Below are positions 26,865 to 35,409 of a stretch of 64,000 nt of DNA, one piece after another. Source of the DNA: Sediminispirochaeta smaragdinae DSM 11293 (GTDB taxonomy: Bacteria > Spirochaetota > Spirochaetia > DSM-16054 > Sediminispirochaetaceae); assembly GCF_000143985.1 (NCBI RefSeq), contig NC_014364.1:4476582-4540581 (forward strand), in the 5' to 3' direction. The number at the start of each line of letters is the position of its first letter. The stretch's first letter is position 1. A model generated the notes under the pieces. The model ran no database searches. It was not told where the DNA came from and worked only from the letters and a program-made list of their open reading frames with translations. Both the position numbers and the translations under genes were made by a program.

Positions 26865-27080
26865 ATGAGAGACGAATATGATTTTTCTAGAATGAAATCT
26901 CGTAAGAATCCATATGCAAAAAAGCTCAAGAAACAAATTACTATAAGGCTTGCAGTAGAGACTATAGATTATTTTAAGGGCTTAGCGGAAGAATCTGGCT
27001 TACCATATCAAACCCTTATAGATTTATATTTAGATGATTGCGCTAGAAATAACAAGAAAATGGAAGTTAAATGGAACTAA
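26865..27080 (+). CDS. brnA: BrnA-type ribbon-helix-helix antitoxin
   Basis: This 71-aa antitoxin starts at ATG 26865, with GGAGGG upstream inside the brnT end. The N-terminal arm DEYDFSRMKSRKNPYAKKLKKQITIRL would wrap the toxin and includes the beta-strand. The ribbon-helix-helix domain follows (AVETIDYFKGLAEESGLPYQTLIDLYLDDCA). It should bind the promoter as a dimer and repress the pair. A degenerate paralogue of this protein follows at 27110. Confidence 0.88.
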   Translation: MRDEYDFSRMKSRKNPYAKKLKKQITIRLAVETIDYFKGLAEESGLPYQTLIDLYLDDCARNNKKMEVKWN

Positions 27081-27109
27081 GAGTATTTTTGACTTCCGAT
27101 AGCAGAGGA

Positions 27110-27348
27110 ATGATGCGATATGAAGAACGAGGTTACATACGACAAGGATTGTTAGCGGCTAAAGAGGTGGAAGATGTACTTCCCCCTCCAGAGTTGTTAA
27201 TACCAAGAGAAGAGACAAAAAAATAGCGATCACACTTTCTAAAAAGAGCATTGCCTTCTTCAAACAAATCTCAGAGGAAACAAATACTCCATATCAACAA
27301 ATGATTCGTAAGGTTTTAGATAGATATACAGATCATTATGTAAAATAA
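27110..27348 (+). pseudogene. Ribbon-helix-helix antitoxin gene, frameshifted at a seven-A run
   Basis: ATG 27110/27113 follows GAGGA and opens MRYEERGYIRQGLLAAKEVEDVLPPP, ending at TAG 27224 right after AAAAAAA (27217-27223). In the -1 frame from that run, the sequence continues IAITLSKKSIAFFKQISEETNTPYQQMIRKVLDRY, a clear ribbon-helix-helix parallel to the BrnA domain. Restored, it would be a protein of about 78 aa. No toxin partner adjoins it. The seven-A run is slippage-prone, so mutation, error or programmed -1 reading are all possible. Mutation is likeliest. Confidence 0.72.
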
Positions 27349-27723
27349 GGGAAATGGGCACGGTTGATATGCGGTTCCATCATCATTCGCGTGTGATGTA
27401 AACCGTGTTGAATTCCCTTCAAATTATGTTAATAGAAACGTCAATAAAAACTTTCTGAGGATGCCTAGTTACAGAATTTTACTAGTGTGTTACCCTATAA
27501 AAATAGGCGAAAAACAGGCAATCTGTACTTCGGGAGTAAAAAGAAGCACAAATGGATACATACACAGATAATATTGAGGGGAGGTAGGTGTGATATCTGT
27601 ATTCCAATCAAATAATCACCATCTGTACTTCCTCAAATAGATTCTTGCATTCTGGGGGGATTATTGGGCTAGAATATTTCACTCCCTCAATGACAAGTTG
27701 GAAATAGTATAAAGGAAAAATAT
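27349..27723. other. Gene-free stretch with a stem structure and a spaced direct repeat
   Basis: GGGAA (27349) and CACGGTT (27359-27365) pair with AACCGTG (27401-27407) and TTCCC (27413-27417), with CATCA/TGATG further inside, giving an interrupted palindrome of about 69 bp. ATCTGTACTTC occurs at 27521 and again at 27621, exactly 100 bp apart. I see no gene. The promoter of the next gene should lie near the right edge. Confidence 0.5.
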
Positions 27724-28485
27724 ATGAGCGATTGGTTCACCATAGATGAAATTGATGAAAAAACTTTTATTATCAGCGAATATCGCCATTGGGAAGAAAC
27801 GCATTGTTATCTTTTAAATGGATCTGGAATGAGTTTGCTGATCGATACCGGTCTTGGCATATGTAATATATATGATGAGGTTCTTAGGCTCACTGAAAAT
27901 CCAATAACTGCTGTGGCAACGCACATTCATTGGGATCATATTGGAGGTCATGAATACTTTCCTGATTTTTATGCACATCAAGATGAATTGAATTGGCTGA
28001 ATGGAGAGTTCCCTCTGACAATGAATCAGATTAAAGATATGGTCGTTGATCGTTGCGACCTGCCAGAAGGGTATGATGTAAATGAGTACAAATTTTTTCA
28101 GGGAAATCCAACAAGGGTCCTGAACGATAATGATACGATAGATATTGGCGGCCGCTCTATTCAAATTTATCATACACCAGGACATTCCCCAGGCCATATG
28201 TGTTTCTGGGAAAAAGAACATGGTTATCTTTTCACCGGAGACTTAGTTTACAAAGATACTTTATTTGCCTATTATCCATCCACCGATCCAGAGGCATATC
28301 TCAACTCTTTGGAAAGGATAGCAGCATTGCCAGTGAAGCGTGTGTTCCCGGGGCATCACTCCCTGGACATTCACCCAGAGATTCTGACAAGAATGCGTAA
28401 CGCTTTTCGACAATTGCAAAATGATGGCAAATTACATCACGGTAGCGGTACATTTGAGTATGGCGATTGGGCAGTATGGCTGTAA
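27724..28485 (+). CDS. Metallo-beta-lactamase-fold hydrolase
   Basis: This 253-aa protein has the di-metal motif HIHWDHIGG (about residues 63-71), HTPGHSPGH for the next ligand, and FTGDLVY with the bridging Asp. The last His is in FPGHHSLD. This is the glyoxalase II-like branch. The N-terminus lacks a signal peptide, so it is cytoplasmic. The substrate is unknown. The ATG has AAGGA 7 bp upstream. Confidence 0.88.
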   Translation: MSDWFTIDEIDEKTFIISEYRHWEETHCYLLNGSGMSLLIDTGLGICNIYDEVLRLTENPITAVATHIHWDHIGGHEYFPDFYAHQDELNWLNGEFPLTMNQIKDMVVDRCDLPEGYDVNEYKFFQGNPTRVLNDNDTIDIGGRSIQIYHTPGHSPGHMCFWEKEHGYLFTGDLVYKDTLFAYYPSTDPEAYLNSLERIAALPVKRVFPGHHSLDIHPEILTRMRNAFRQLQNDGKLHHGSGTFEYGDWAVWL

Positions 28486-28598
28486 TTTGATACCTGAATT
28501 TAAATATTAGTGCTGGATACAGCAGATACATTTGAGGACCAATACTAAAAGTGCGAAAGTTTTAAGCGCTACCGGGTTAATAGCTGATCCTCAAAATT

Positions 28599-28638
28599 CA
28601 TCCCCAACTGTTGCCAATTAGCAATTGGATTGGGGATG
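28599..28638. terminator. Hairpin between convergent genes, possibly bidirectional terminator
   Basis: CATCCCCAA (28599-28607) pairs with TTGGGGATG (28630-28638), and an inner CCAATT/AATTGG pair closes the loop. On the plus strand TATCATTTT follows; on the minus strand AATTTT follows. It lies between the 3' ends of the hydrolase gene and the glycyl radical enzyme gene. Confidence 0.6.
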
Positions 28639-28765
28639 TATCATTTTGAACCAATATACTTACCCCATTCATACCCTCTCTTAGATCGGTTTTTGCCGGA
28701 GCGGGATAATGGTCGAGGATCATAAGAATACACTTCACCAACGCTGAAGCTCCCAAAATCAGCAT

Positions 28766-31108
28766 TTATTTGTGTTCTGTGCGGCGGATAATATCCTCCT
28801 GCAGATCTCTGCAAATCGCTGTAAAAAATACGGAAAAACCGGCAACGCGAACGACCAGGTTGGCATATTTTTGAGGTTCTTTCTGTGCTTTCAGCAGTGT
28901 CTCACGACTCACAACGTTGAATTGCACCTGACCAATGCCCAGATCCCTGCATGCCTTAATAATGGAAACCAATACCTCAATACCGTCTTTTCCCTGAACA
29001 ACCGACGGATTCAATTTGATATTGAACAATGAGCCATTGGTAAACTGGCATTGGTCAATGCAGCTGACCGATTTTATCAGCGCAGTAGGTCCAAGCTTGT
29101 CGCGCCCCTGTGCTGCGGAAACCCCGCCATCGGCCAGTACTTCGCCGAACCGTTTGCCGTCGGGGAGATTACCTACCGCTTCGGAAAATGCAATATGAGT
29201 GGAAATACTTTGGAATCCCACGGTAAAGATGCCTCCGCGTGCATTTTTCATGCTCTTGAATTGGTCGCAGAATTTTTGAGAGATATCCGCTGCGATGTTG
29301 TCGACATACGGATCGTCATTCCCATATTTGGGCTGGGCCATCAAGTAACTCATAAACCCTGCATCGGGAGCAGAACTATCAAGGATTTCAACCAATTTTT
29401 CAAGCGAGACTGTTTTTTCGTCGTATACGATTTTCTTTATTGAAGCCAATGAATCGGCAGCATTCACCATTCCAACAGCATTGACCGCACTGAAATTATA
29501 TCGTGCACCGCCTTCTTCAAAACTTTTACATCTTTCGACACAGTCTTCAATAAATAGAGACGCAAATGGACTTGGCGTTAGCTTACTATGCATTTTTTCA
29601 ATAATATTGGCTCCATGGGTAAGCAAAAAGCAAAAACGCGCCACTTGTTCGTCATATGCCCGCATAAAATCGGCAAACGTTTTAAGTGAACAAAGCTCTC
29701 CAGTGTTTGGTCCCACCACAATACCGGTTATAGGGTCGATACCGTTATGCAGCACAAGCTCAACACACTTTGCAAGACAGACATAGCCCGCTGTATAAAA
29801 TCCTTGGGTAGTACCTGGAACTTGCGGTTCCACACAACCGACCTCACCATATTGCCTTGCTTCCTCCAATGTATATCCGGCCTTTGTAAGTGCTGGTATA
29901 ATCACATGATCATTGAAAAAAGCGGGCATTCCAAGTCCCAAAGCGGCTACTTCTGCTGCAGCCGAATAGAATTTATCAGATTCGGTTGAAGAAATACGAA
30001 CCGACAGGGATGGCTGTGGCAGACGTGTTTCGGCCGTTGCCTCTAGGCATATATAGGAAAGCTCGTTTACGACATCATCCCCTTCCTCATTGATACCACC
30101 CAGGATTACATTCTGAAAAAGCGGATATCCGTCAAAACATTTCGATCCCTGAATATCTCGTATCTTGTTGAAATGATTGAATTTTATCCACAGACTGTCT
30201 ATCAGTTCTTGGATGAACTGAGGACTTGTTCCTTTCGCAATCTCTTTTAGATAATAAGGATACATATACTGATCAAATCGACCTGGTGAAATACTATGGC
30301 CGTTCGTTTCAATATTCAGAATTGTATGGACAATAAAAAAACTTTGGACCGCTTCATACAAATCATTCGCCGGGTTCTCCGGTACTTTATCCAAGATTTC
30401 CGCCATCCGGGAAAGTTCCTGTGACCGTTCTGTCTCCTTCTCCTTTTTGGACAACTCCGTTGCAAGAGAACTGTAGCGTTTTGCAAAACGAATTGCCGCT
30501 TCAAGCACAATGATGCCGGAATCCAGAAAATCCTGCGCCTCCTGCGAAACTTCTTTTTCTTTCTTCTGCTGTAATAACGTAAGTAGATTCTTTACACCAT
30601 GCTCAATAACCATTTCATAATCAATGATCATGTGACCTGTTCCTGAACTTAATCCAGAATGAATGATTGCCAACGTTTTTTCAGCATCCTTGATTTCATC
30701 CGAAAGATTATTCATGATATGATCATTGACATTTCTACCGTTCCATTTCGTCAGTACCTTTCTCAGAATTTCCTTTTTATCATTTGCAATCTTAAAACTA
30801 CTGCTTTTTCTCAGATGTAAAACATCCAGTTCGCTTAGCAACCATTTTGTCGCAAACTCGGGAAATACGGGCGCGCTTCTAGGGGCGGAAGCCTGATTTC
30901 CTGCGATAAGTTCACCCGGTAAAATATATAACGTCATATGGTCAAGAACATTGGCAATGGCATCCGCCCGTTTACAGATGATGCTCTGATGCGCGCTATT
31001 CTCATATCCTTCGTCATACAAAACCGCTCGTTCAATGCACAAAGTCGGTTCATATCGCAAAAAATCCTTAACTAAGAAAGAAATTCTTTTGCTTGCTTTT
31101 CGAATCAT
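28766..31108 (-). CDS. Glycyl radical enzyme, eliminase (GCVEP) class, substrate unknown
   Basis: This 780-aa protein has complete glycyl radical enzyme architecture. The thiyl-radical Cys425 lies in GEVGCVEP with Glu427 as likely general base, and the radical site is Gly757 in RVAGFSVFF near the C-terminus. Other landmarks are GHMIIDYE (about 158), GHSISPGRFDQYMYPYY (about 270), GYPLFQNVILGG (about 327) and LADGGVSAAQGRDKLGPTA (about 658). The adjacent cysteine pair of pyruvate formate-lyase is absent. GCVEP is shared by dehydratases and C-N or C-S lyases such as glycerol, propanediol and hydroxyproline dehydratases, so C-O elimination is likely. It is the last gene of a minus-strand series with its activase, a TRAP transporter and an aldolase/aldehyde dehydrogenase pair. 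The enzyme is oxygen-sensitive and cytoplasmic. Confidence 0.92.
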   Translation of the reverse strand: MIRKASKRISFLVKDFLRYEPTLCIERAVLYDEGYENSAHQSIICKRADAIANVLDHMTLYILPGELIAGNQASAPRSAPVFPEFATKWLLSELDVLHLRKSSSFKIANDKKEILRKVLTKWNGRNVNDHIMNNLSDEIKDAEKTLAIIHSGLSSGTGHMIIDYEMVIEHGVKNLLTLLQQKKEKEVSQEAQDFLDSGIIVLEAAIRFAKRYSSLATELSKKEKETERSQELSRMAEILDKVPENPANDLYEAVQSFFIVHTILNIETNGHSISPGRFDQYMYPYYLKEIAKGTSPQFIQELIDSLWIKFNHFNKIRDIQGSKCFDGYPLFQNVILGGINEEGDDVVNELSYICLEATAETRLPQPSLSVRISSTESDKFYSAAAEVAALGLGMPAFFNDHVIIPALTKAGYTLEEARQYGEVGCVEPQVPGTTQGFYTAGYVCLAKCVELVLHNGIDPITGIVVGPNTGELCSLKTFADFMRAYDEQVARFCFLLTHGANIIEKMHSKLTPSPFASLFIEDCVERCKSFEEGGARYNFSAVNAVGMVNAADSLASIKKIVYDEKTVSLEKLVEILDSSAPDAGFMSYLMAQPKYGNDDPYVDNIAADISQKFCDQFKSMKNARGGIFTVGFQSISTHIAFSEAVGNLPDGKRFGEVLADGGVSAAQGRDKLGPTALIKSVSCIDQCQFTNGSLFNIKLNPSVVQGKDGIEVLVSIIKACRDLGIGQVQFNVVSRETLLKAQKEPQKYANLVVRVAGFSVFFTAICRDLQEDIIRRTEHK

Positions 31109-31152
31109 CTGGTTTCTCCTTTACTATCGATTACTATCGATTGAAAAAGCAT

Positions 31153-32064
31153 TTAACTCATTACTACTGCTTTTATTCCTCTGTCTCTGAAAATCCCGGT
31201 AATCTCCGAAAGCTCTCTGTCGGAATATTCGACTACATCCTGGTATTCGTATGACATTCCAAGAGCCTGGTATTTACCTCCGCCCAGGCGATGAAAAGGT
31301 AGTATCTCCACTTGTTCGAATTTGTCGGAATAGGGTGCAAGATACGTTGCATACTCATTAACCTGTTCCTCCGTATCATTAAATCCCGGGATGACGGCAA
31401 AACGAATGCGTACTCGTTTTTTGAGCTCAAAAAGTGACGTAAGATTTTGAATAGGTTTTTTTAGGTCCTGGCCCAACATGCTAATCGAAGCTGATTCGTC
31501 AATTGTTTTTAAGTCGAATAGAACCAGATCACTTTCCTTAGCCAGATGTATAAAATCGGTTTCATCAACATAGCCACAGGTTTCAAAGGCAGTTGAGATA
31601 TTATGTGCCTTTAGTTCTTTTAATAACTCACAGGAGAATTCCGAAAACATAACAGGCTCGCCACCGGAGAGGGTCACGCCTCCTCCCGAATGAAAATAAA
31701 ACATAGAGTCTGCGAGGCAGATCTCCACCACGTCTTGTACCGTCATGGGTGTACCGGAAACCTGACGAGCCCCGGTATAACAAACGGATGCGCATTCACC
31801 ACATCCAACGCATCTTGCCTGAATGGTTTCAAAGGCGGGGCCAATTGCCTTATTGGGACAAACTGATATGCATTTGCCACAGTGAATACAAAGGCTTTCA
31901 TAGTAAAAAATCCTGGTTTTTTTTAACTGGCCTTCAGGATTACTACACCATCCGCAACGTAACGGACACCCCTGGAAGAACACGGTCGTTCTGATCCCCG
32001 GTCCGTCATGAAGACTGAATCTTTGTATTTTGAAAATATTTACAACGTGTTTTTCTTGATCCAA
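31153..32064 (-). CDS. Glycyl radical enzyme activating enzyme (radical SAM)
   Basis: This protein would put the glycyl radical on the enzyme encoded 44 bp downstream. The radical SAM motif CPLRCGWC (CX3CX2C) sits in GIRTTVFFQGCPLRCGWC near the N-terminus. A ferredoxin-like insert follows with two four-cysteine groups (CIHCGKCISVC and CVGCGECASVC), as in activases of the dehydratase subclass. TLSGGEP and FETCGYVDE lie in the SAM-binding half. The start is uncertain: no ATG precedes SLHDGPGIR closely. I chose TTG 32064 with GGAA upstream, giving about 303 aa, the family length; an ATG at 32193 would add 43 unlikely residues. Confidence 0.88.
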   Translation of the reverse strand: MDQEKHVVNIFKIQRFSLHDGPGIRTTVFFQGCPLRCGWCSNPEGQLKKTRIFYYESLCIHCGKCISVCPNKAIGPAFETIQARCVGCGECASVCYTGARQVSGTPMTVQDVVEICLADSMFYFHSGGGVTLSGGEPVMFSEFSCELLKELKAHNISTAFETCGYVDETDFIHLAKESDLVLFDLKTIDESASISMLGQDLKKPIQNLTSLFELKKRVRIRFAVIPGFNDTEEQVNEYATYLAPYSDKFEQVEILPFHRLGGGKYQALGMSYEYQDVVEYSDRELSEITGIFRDRGIKAVVMS

Positions 32065-32182
32065 AATGATTTCCACAATATATCTACTAGTAAAGTAAGT
32101 ATTGATTTTACATCCTACACGCTTCGATCTATCGTCCAAGAAATGGAGGTCATAAATAGCCACGTATAGAAAACCGTATGGT

Positions 32183-32412
32183 CTAATGAACAATGCATTT
32201 TGCCACTATAATCTGTTCGACGCGCTGTTTACTAACAATTCCTACAGCGCAGAGATTTACCGTCATTCCAAGATGAATCCCGTCGATGCCGAAAGTCATG
32301 GCCCTTGGCTGAAATATCGGCATCAAAAAAACATAATGGAAATACCTTCACCCCTTTGGTACATGCTTTTACACATGCACCGCAGCAGCTTATGCATAAT
32401 TGCTTATAATAG
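32183..32412 (-). pseudogene. Possible decayed remnant with a CxxCCxxCxxxC cluster
   Basis: Between the activase and the TRAP gene, one minus-strand frame reads LCISCCGACVKACTKGVKVFPLCFF (32412 leftwards), a ferredoxin-like cysteine pattern. An overlapping frame, 32323-32183, reads FGIDGIHLGMTVNLCAVGIV, faintly like the end of a TRAP large subunit. A run of seven T lies between them. I cannot name the parent gene. It may be debris of an inserted or deleted gene inside the operon. Confidence 0.3.
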
Positions 32413-32430
32413 CGCCTACCCGGTGACTGG

Positions 32431-33728
32431 TTACTGAAAAAATAAATTGGGTAACCATTGTGAAAGCGCAGGTATAAATATAACTAATAATAGAGTAATA
32501 ACCATTGAAGGCAAGTACTTGACACTTTCTCTGGTTACTGCTGATACAGGCAATTCCGCCACATCGGCCATAACAAATAGGCATATACCAAAGGGGGGGG
32601 TAATGATACCCGTCATCAATGCAACTACCATAACAACACCAAAATGTATAGGATCGATTCCCAAATTATTGATGATAGGCATCAGTATCGGAGTAACGAG
32701 TAATATGGCTGCAGTGGTGTCAAGAAAACATCCCGTTACAAACAATACTGCTGCAATTATCAATAAAGCCGCTGTCTGGCTGGAATTACAGATTGGCATT
32801 AAGAAATTGTATATAACTATTGACAACCCTTCCCGGGTAAGAATCCATGTGAAAAAACCAGCTGTAGCGATAATAAACATGAAAATTCCTGATGTCGTAA
32901 CTGTATCTTTTAGCGTCTCTATTAAACTTTTCCAGGTGATCTCATGGTAAATTAGGCCTAAAATAAATCATAGTCAATTGCAATTACAGCTGCTTCAGTA
33001 GGGGTGACAATACCTAATGAAATACCACCTATGATTATTATCGGTGTAAGCATGGGAGGCAAAGCCTTAACGATAGACTTTGGTATTTCCTTTGCAGGTA
33101 CTTTAATAACCGGCCAGCTTTTTCCATCCCCGAAATGAGCTCTTAGAGCGATAAAAATCATCAGGCTTCCAGCCATAAGAAGCCCCGGCAAAATACCTCC
33201 TAGAAAAAGACGCCCTATAGACATTCCTGCCGTCGCTCCCAGAACTACCATTGCAACACTAGGAGGAATTAATGGTCCCAGTACACTTGATGCTGCTGTG
33301 ACCCCTGCTGAAAAATCTTTTTTAAATCCTGCTTTTGTCATCATCTTCATCTCAATTTGTCCAAGCCCCCCTGTATCACCTACAGCCGTACCTGACATGG
33401 AAGCGAAAAGCATACTGGTTATAACGTTGGAATGAGCCAATCCGCCTCGAAAACGTCCGACCAGGGCTATCGCAAGGTCAAATAACCGATTGGTTACTCC
33501 GGAACTATTCATCATACGTCCTGAGAGCAAAAAAGCAGGAAGTGCTATCAATACAAAGTTAAACAATGGTGAAGTCATGCTGTGTGGTATAAATTCAAGC
33601 GGCATTCCATTCATAAAAAGATACAGCATACCAGGGACCCCTAATGCAAATGCAACAGGCATTCCCGCAACGAGCAGAAGAAGAAACAATGCCACCATAA
33701 TAAATATTGTAAACCCCATATGAAACAA
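32431..33728 (-). pseudogene. dctM: TRAP transporter large permease subunit (DctM), frameshifted
   Basis: The 5' part (33728-32958, 256 codons) begins MFHMGFTIFIMVALFLLLLVAGMPVAFALG and runs through SMSGTAVGDTGGLGQIEM and PLIPPSVAMV, ending EAAVIAIDYDLF. The 3' part continues in the -1 frame with GLIYHEITWKSLIETLKDTV and TGCFLDTTAAILLVTPILMPI, then TGIITPPFG, to 32431. Joined, the two give a DctM of about 430 aa, the normal length, so a single missing base near 32960 (TTATTTTAGG) is the only defect. A C8 run in the TPP motif keeps frame. Sequencing error, recent mutation or ribosomal slippage are possible. Confidence 0.85.
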
Positions 33729-33811
33729 CCTTCTTTCACAAGATTTCTCGCATAATTGGTGATCTCAGCTGAAACCATCAATGCTTGATATATTAATGTT
33801 AATCTATGAAA

Positions 33812-34318
33812 TTATTCTGATACCTTAATTCTTAAACTTTGGATTATCTCTATCAGTTCTACGACATAAACTACAGTCATATAAAATGAGACTATCAATA
33901 TAGGCAGGTAAAAGTATACTCTTGGTATATCAAGCGCCACGCTGGCATGAGTATCCATTTGCGGCAGCAGGATAATCGAACCTAAAAATATCAATATCAT
34001 TAAAAAAATAATCAAGATAACGGTACACATTTTAACTATATCTCTATGCTTAGGTGATAGCTTTCCCGTAATAAAATCTACCGAAACATGTCTTCTTTTT
34101 GCCGAGGCAACACCAGCACCTAAAAATGAAAGCCATATAAAAAGAAATGTACAAAGTTCTTCGGTCCAATCGAATGGGCTATTGAAAACATATCTACTAA
34201 TAATTCCCGCTGTCATTACTAATATTATGGTACCCAGTACTAAAACCCCCGCAATCATTTGGATTTTTTCACCCAACATTACGAGACCTTTTAATGTTTT
34301 CAACATTGTTTTCACCAC
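33812..34318 (-). CDS. dctQ: TRAP transporter small permease subunit (DctQ)
   Basis: This 168-aa inner-membrane protein has four helices. It shows the family region NSPFDWTEELCTFLFIWLSFLGAGVASAKRRHVSVDF. It partners DctM to form the channel for the binding protein encoded 5 bp upstream. Spacing to the broken dctM is 83 bp. Confidence 0.9.
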   Translation of the reverse strand: MVKTMLKTLKGLVMLGEKIQMIAGVLVLGTIILVMTAGIISRYVFNSPFDWTEELCTFLFIWLSFLGAGVASAKRRHVSVDFITGKLSPKHRDIVKMCTVILIIFLMILIFLGSIILLPQMDTHASVALDIPRVYFYLPILIVSFYMTVVYVVELIEIIQSLRIKVSE

Positions 34319-34323
34319 CTCGT

Positions 34324-35328
34324 CTATTTAATTGCTTGTATTCTGGCGTATAAACCTTCTGCCCATAAACCTGACTTTTCAAGTTCTTCTGCCTTTTGGG
34401 CAACCCTTTCTCTCATGGCAGTAACGTCGGACTCAATAAACTGGGTACCGTCGGCTTTCATTTTATCAAGATAATCGTTAAGCGACTCCTTGACTGATTC
34501 GGAATACCAGTCACCGGCTTCGTTGCTTGCGGCAAGCAGAATTTCCTGCTGGTCCTGACTAAGTGAGTTGTATCTTTTCTCATTAATCATTACCACAATA
34601 TTATCTCGCTGGTGCTCTGTTACTGATATTAATTTCGAGGGTTCATAGAATTTCATGGTATACATGTTATCCATTGGAGCCTCGCAAGCATCAACAACTC
34701 CCTGCTTAAGAGCAAGATATGTCTCTCCCCATGCAATCTGAGTTGGTTTTGCTCCCAAGGCCGCTACTGATTCCAGATATCCCTTAATATCAGGAACTCT
34801 CACTTTTAACCCTGTAAAATCATCAAGCGTCCTGATTGGTTTTGTTGCTGCTACCGAGCGGGGAATTCTTACCCAATTATTCGCCAGCACCCGAATACCT
34901 TTTTCTTCACGAAATGTATCTTCAAACTCTTGCATAATATCACTGCTTAGATATTTGCGGTAATGATCCTCATCCCTAAATGTAAAGAACAGCGTTTCTA
35001 CTTGTTTGTCGGGTACAAAAGTAGCCCCCCATGATCCGGAATCAATAAACATATCCTGTGAGCCCATACTAACGGCTTCAACCTGATTGATAGCAGCCCC
35101 AAGCTGACTGGCTGGGAAAACCTGTATTTCAATACTACCGCTACTTTTTTCCTTTGCAATATCGGCAAGCTTTTGCATTGCCTCCGTTGAGATATCGTCT
35201 ACAGCCTGAATACCTCCACATTTTAAGACTACCTTGTTCGAAGTTTGTGATTTTTGACCGCAAGATACTAATGAAATAAGTACACAAAAAACAAGAATAC
35301 TAACCAGAACCTTCACCAATGATTTCAT
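34324..35328 (-). CDS. dctP: TRAP transporter substrate-binding lipoprotein (DctP)
   Basis: This 334-aa extracytoplasmic binding protein has a lipoprotein signal with the lipobox LVSC at about residue 23. The family pattern is clear: EIQVFPASQLGAAINQVEAV, RVPDIKGYLESVAALGA, and WGETYLALKQGVVDACEAPMDNMYTMKFYEPSK. The arginine in VRVP is the usual carboxylate-binding residue, which supports an organic acid as ligand. A perfect palindrome lies upstream at 35359-35382. Confidence 0.92.
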   Translation of the reverse strand: MKSLVKVLVSILVFCVLISLVSCGQKSQTSNKVVLKCGGIQAVDDISTEAMQKLADIAKEKSSGSIEIQVFPASQLGAAINQVEAVSMGSQDMFIDSGSWGATFVPDKQVETLFFTFRDEDHYRKYLSSDIMQEFEDTFREEKGIRVLANNWVRIPRSVAATKPIRTLDDFTGLKVRVPDIKGYLESVAALGAKPTQIAWGETYLALKQGVVDACEAPMDNMYTMKFYEPSKLISVTEHQRDNIVVMINEKRYNSLSQDQQEILLAASNEAGDWYSESVKESLNDYLDKMKADGTQFIESDVTAMRERVAQKAEELEKSGLWAEGLYARIQAIK

Positions 35329-35358
35329 CTTTTCCTCCTTTCATATTTTCTAGAAAAT

Positions 35359-35382
35359 TTCATATGTTTTATAACATATGAA
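35359..35382. promoter_or_regulatory. Perfect 10-bp inverted repeat, candidate operator before dctP
   Basis: TTCATATGTT (35359-35368) and AACATATGAA (35373-35382) are exact complements around four bases. It sits in the 81-bp gap between the aldolase and dctP genes, 31 bp upstream of the dctP start. There is no T run, so an operator for an internal promoter is more likely than a terminator. Confidence 0.6.
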
Positions 35383-35409
35383 TAATTCCCGTTTGCAATA
35401 AACATGAGC

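Noticed and set aside
18487-27723. Prophage or conjugative island
   Set aside because: There is no integrase, capsid, tail, relaxase or replication gene. Gene content is single metabolic and resistance-type genes.
28766-31108. Pyruvate formate-lyase identity
   Set aside because: The adjacent cysteine pair of the PFL active site is absent; GCVEP is the motif of eliminases.
32940-32970. Programmed -1 frameshift in dctM
   Set aside because: No heptameric slippery site or downstream structure is evident, and the family is not known for recoding. A missing base is likelier.
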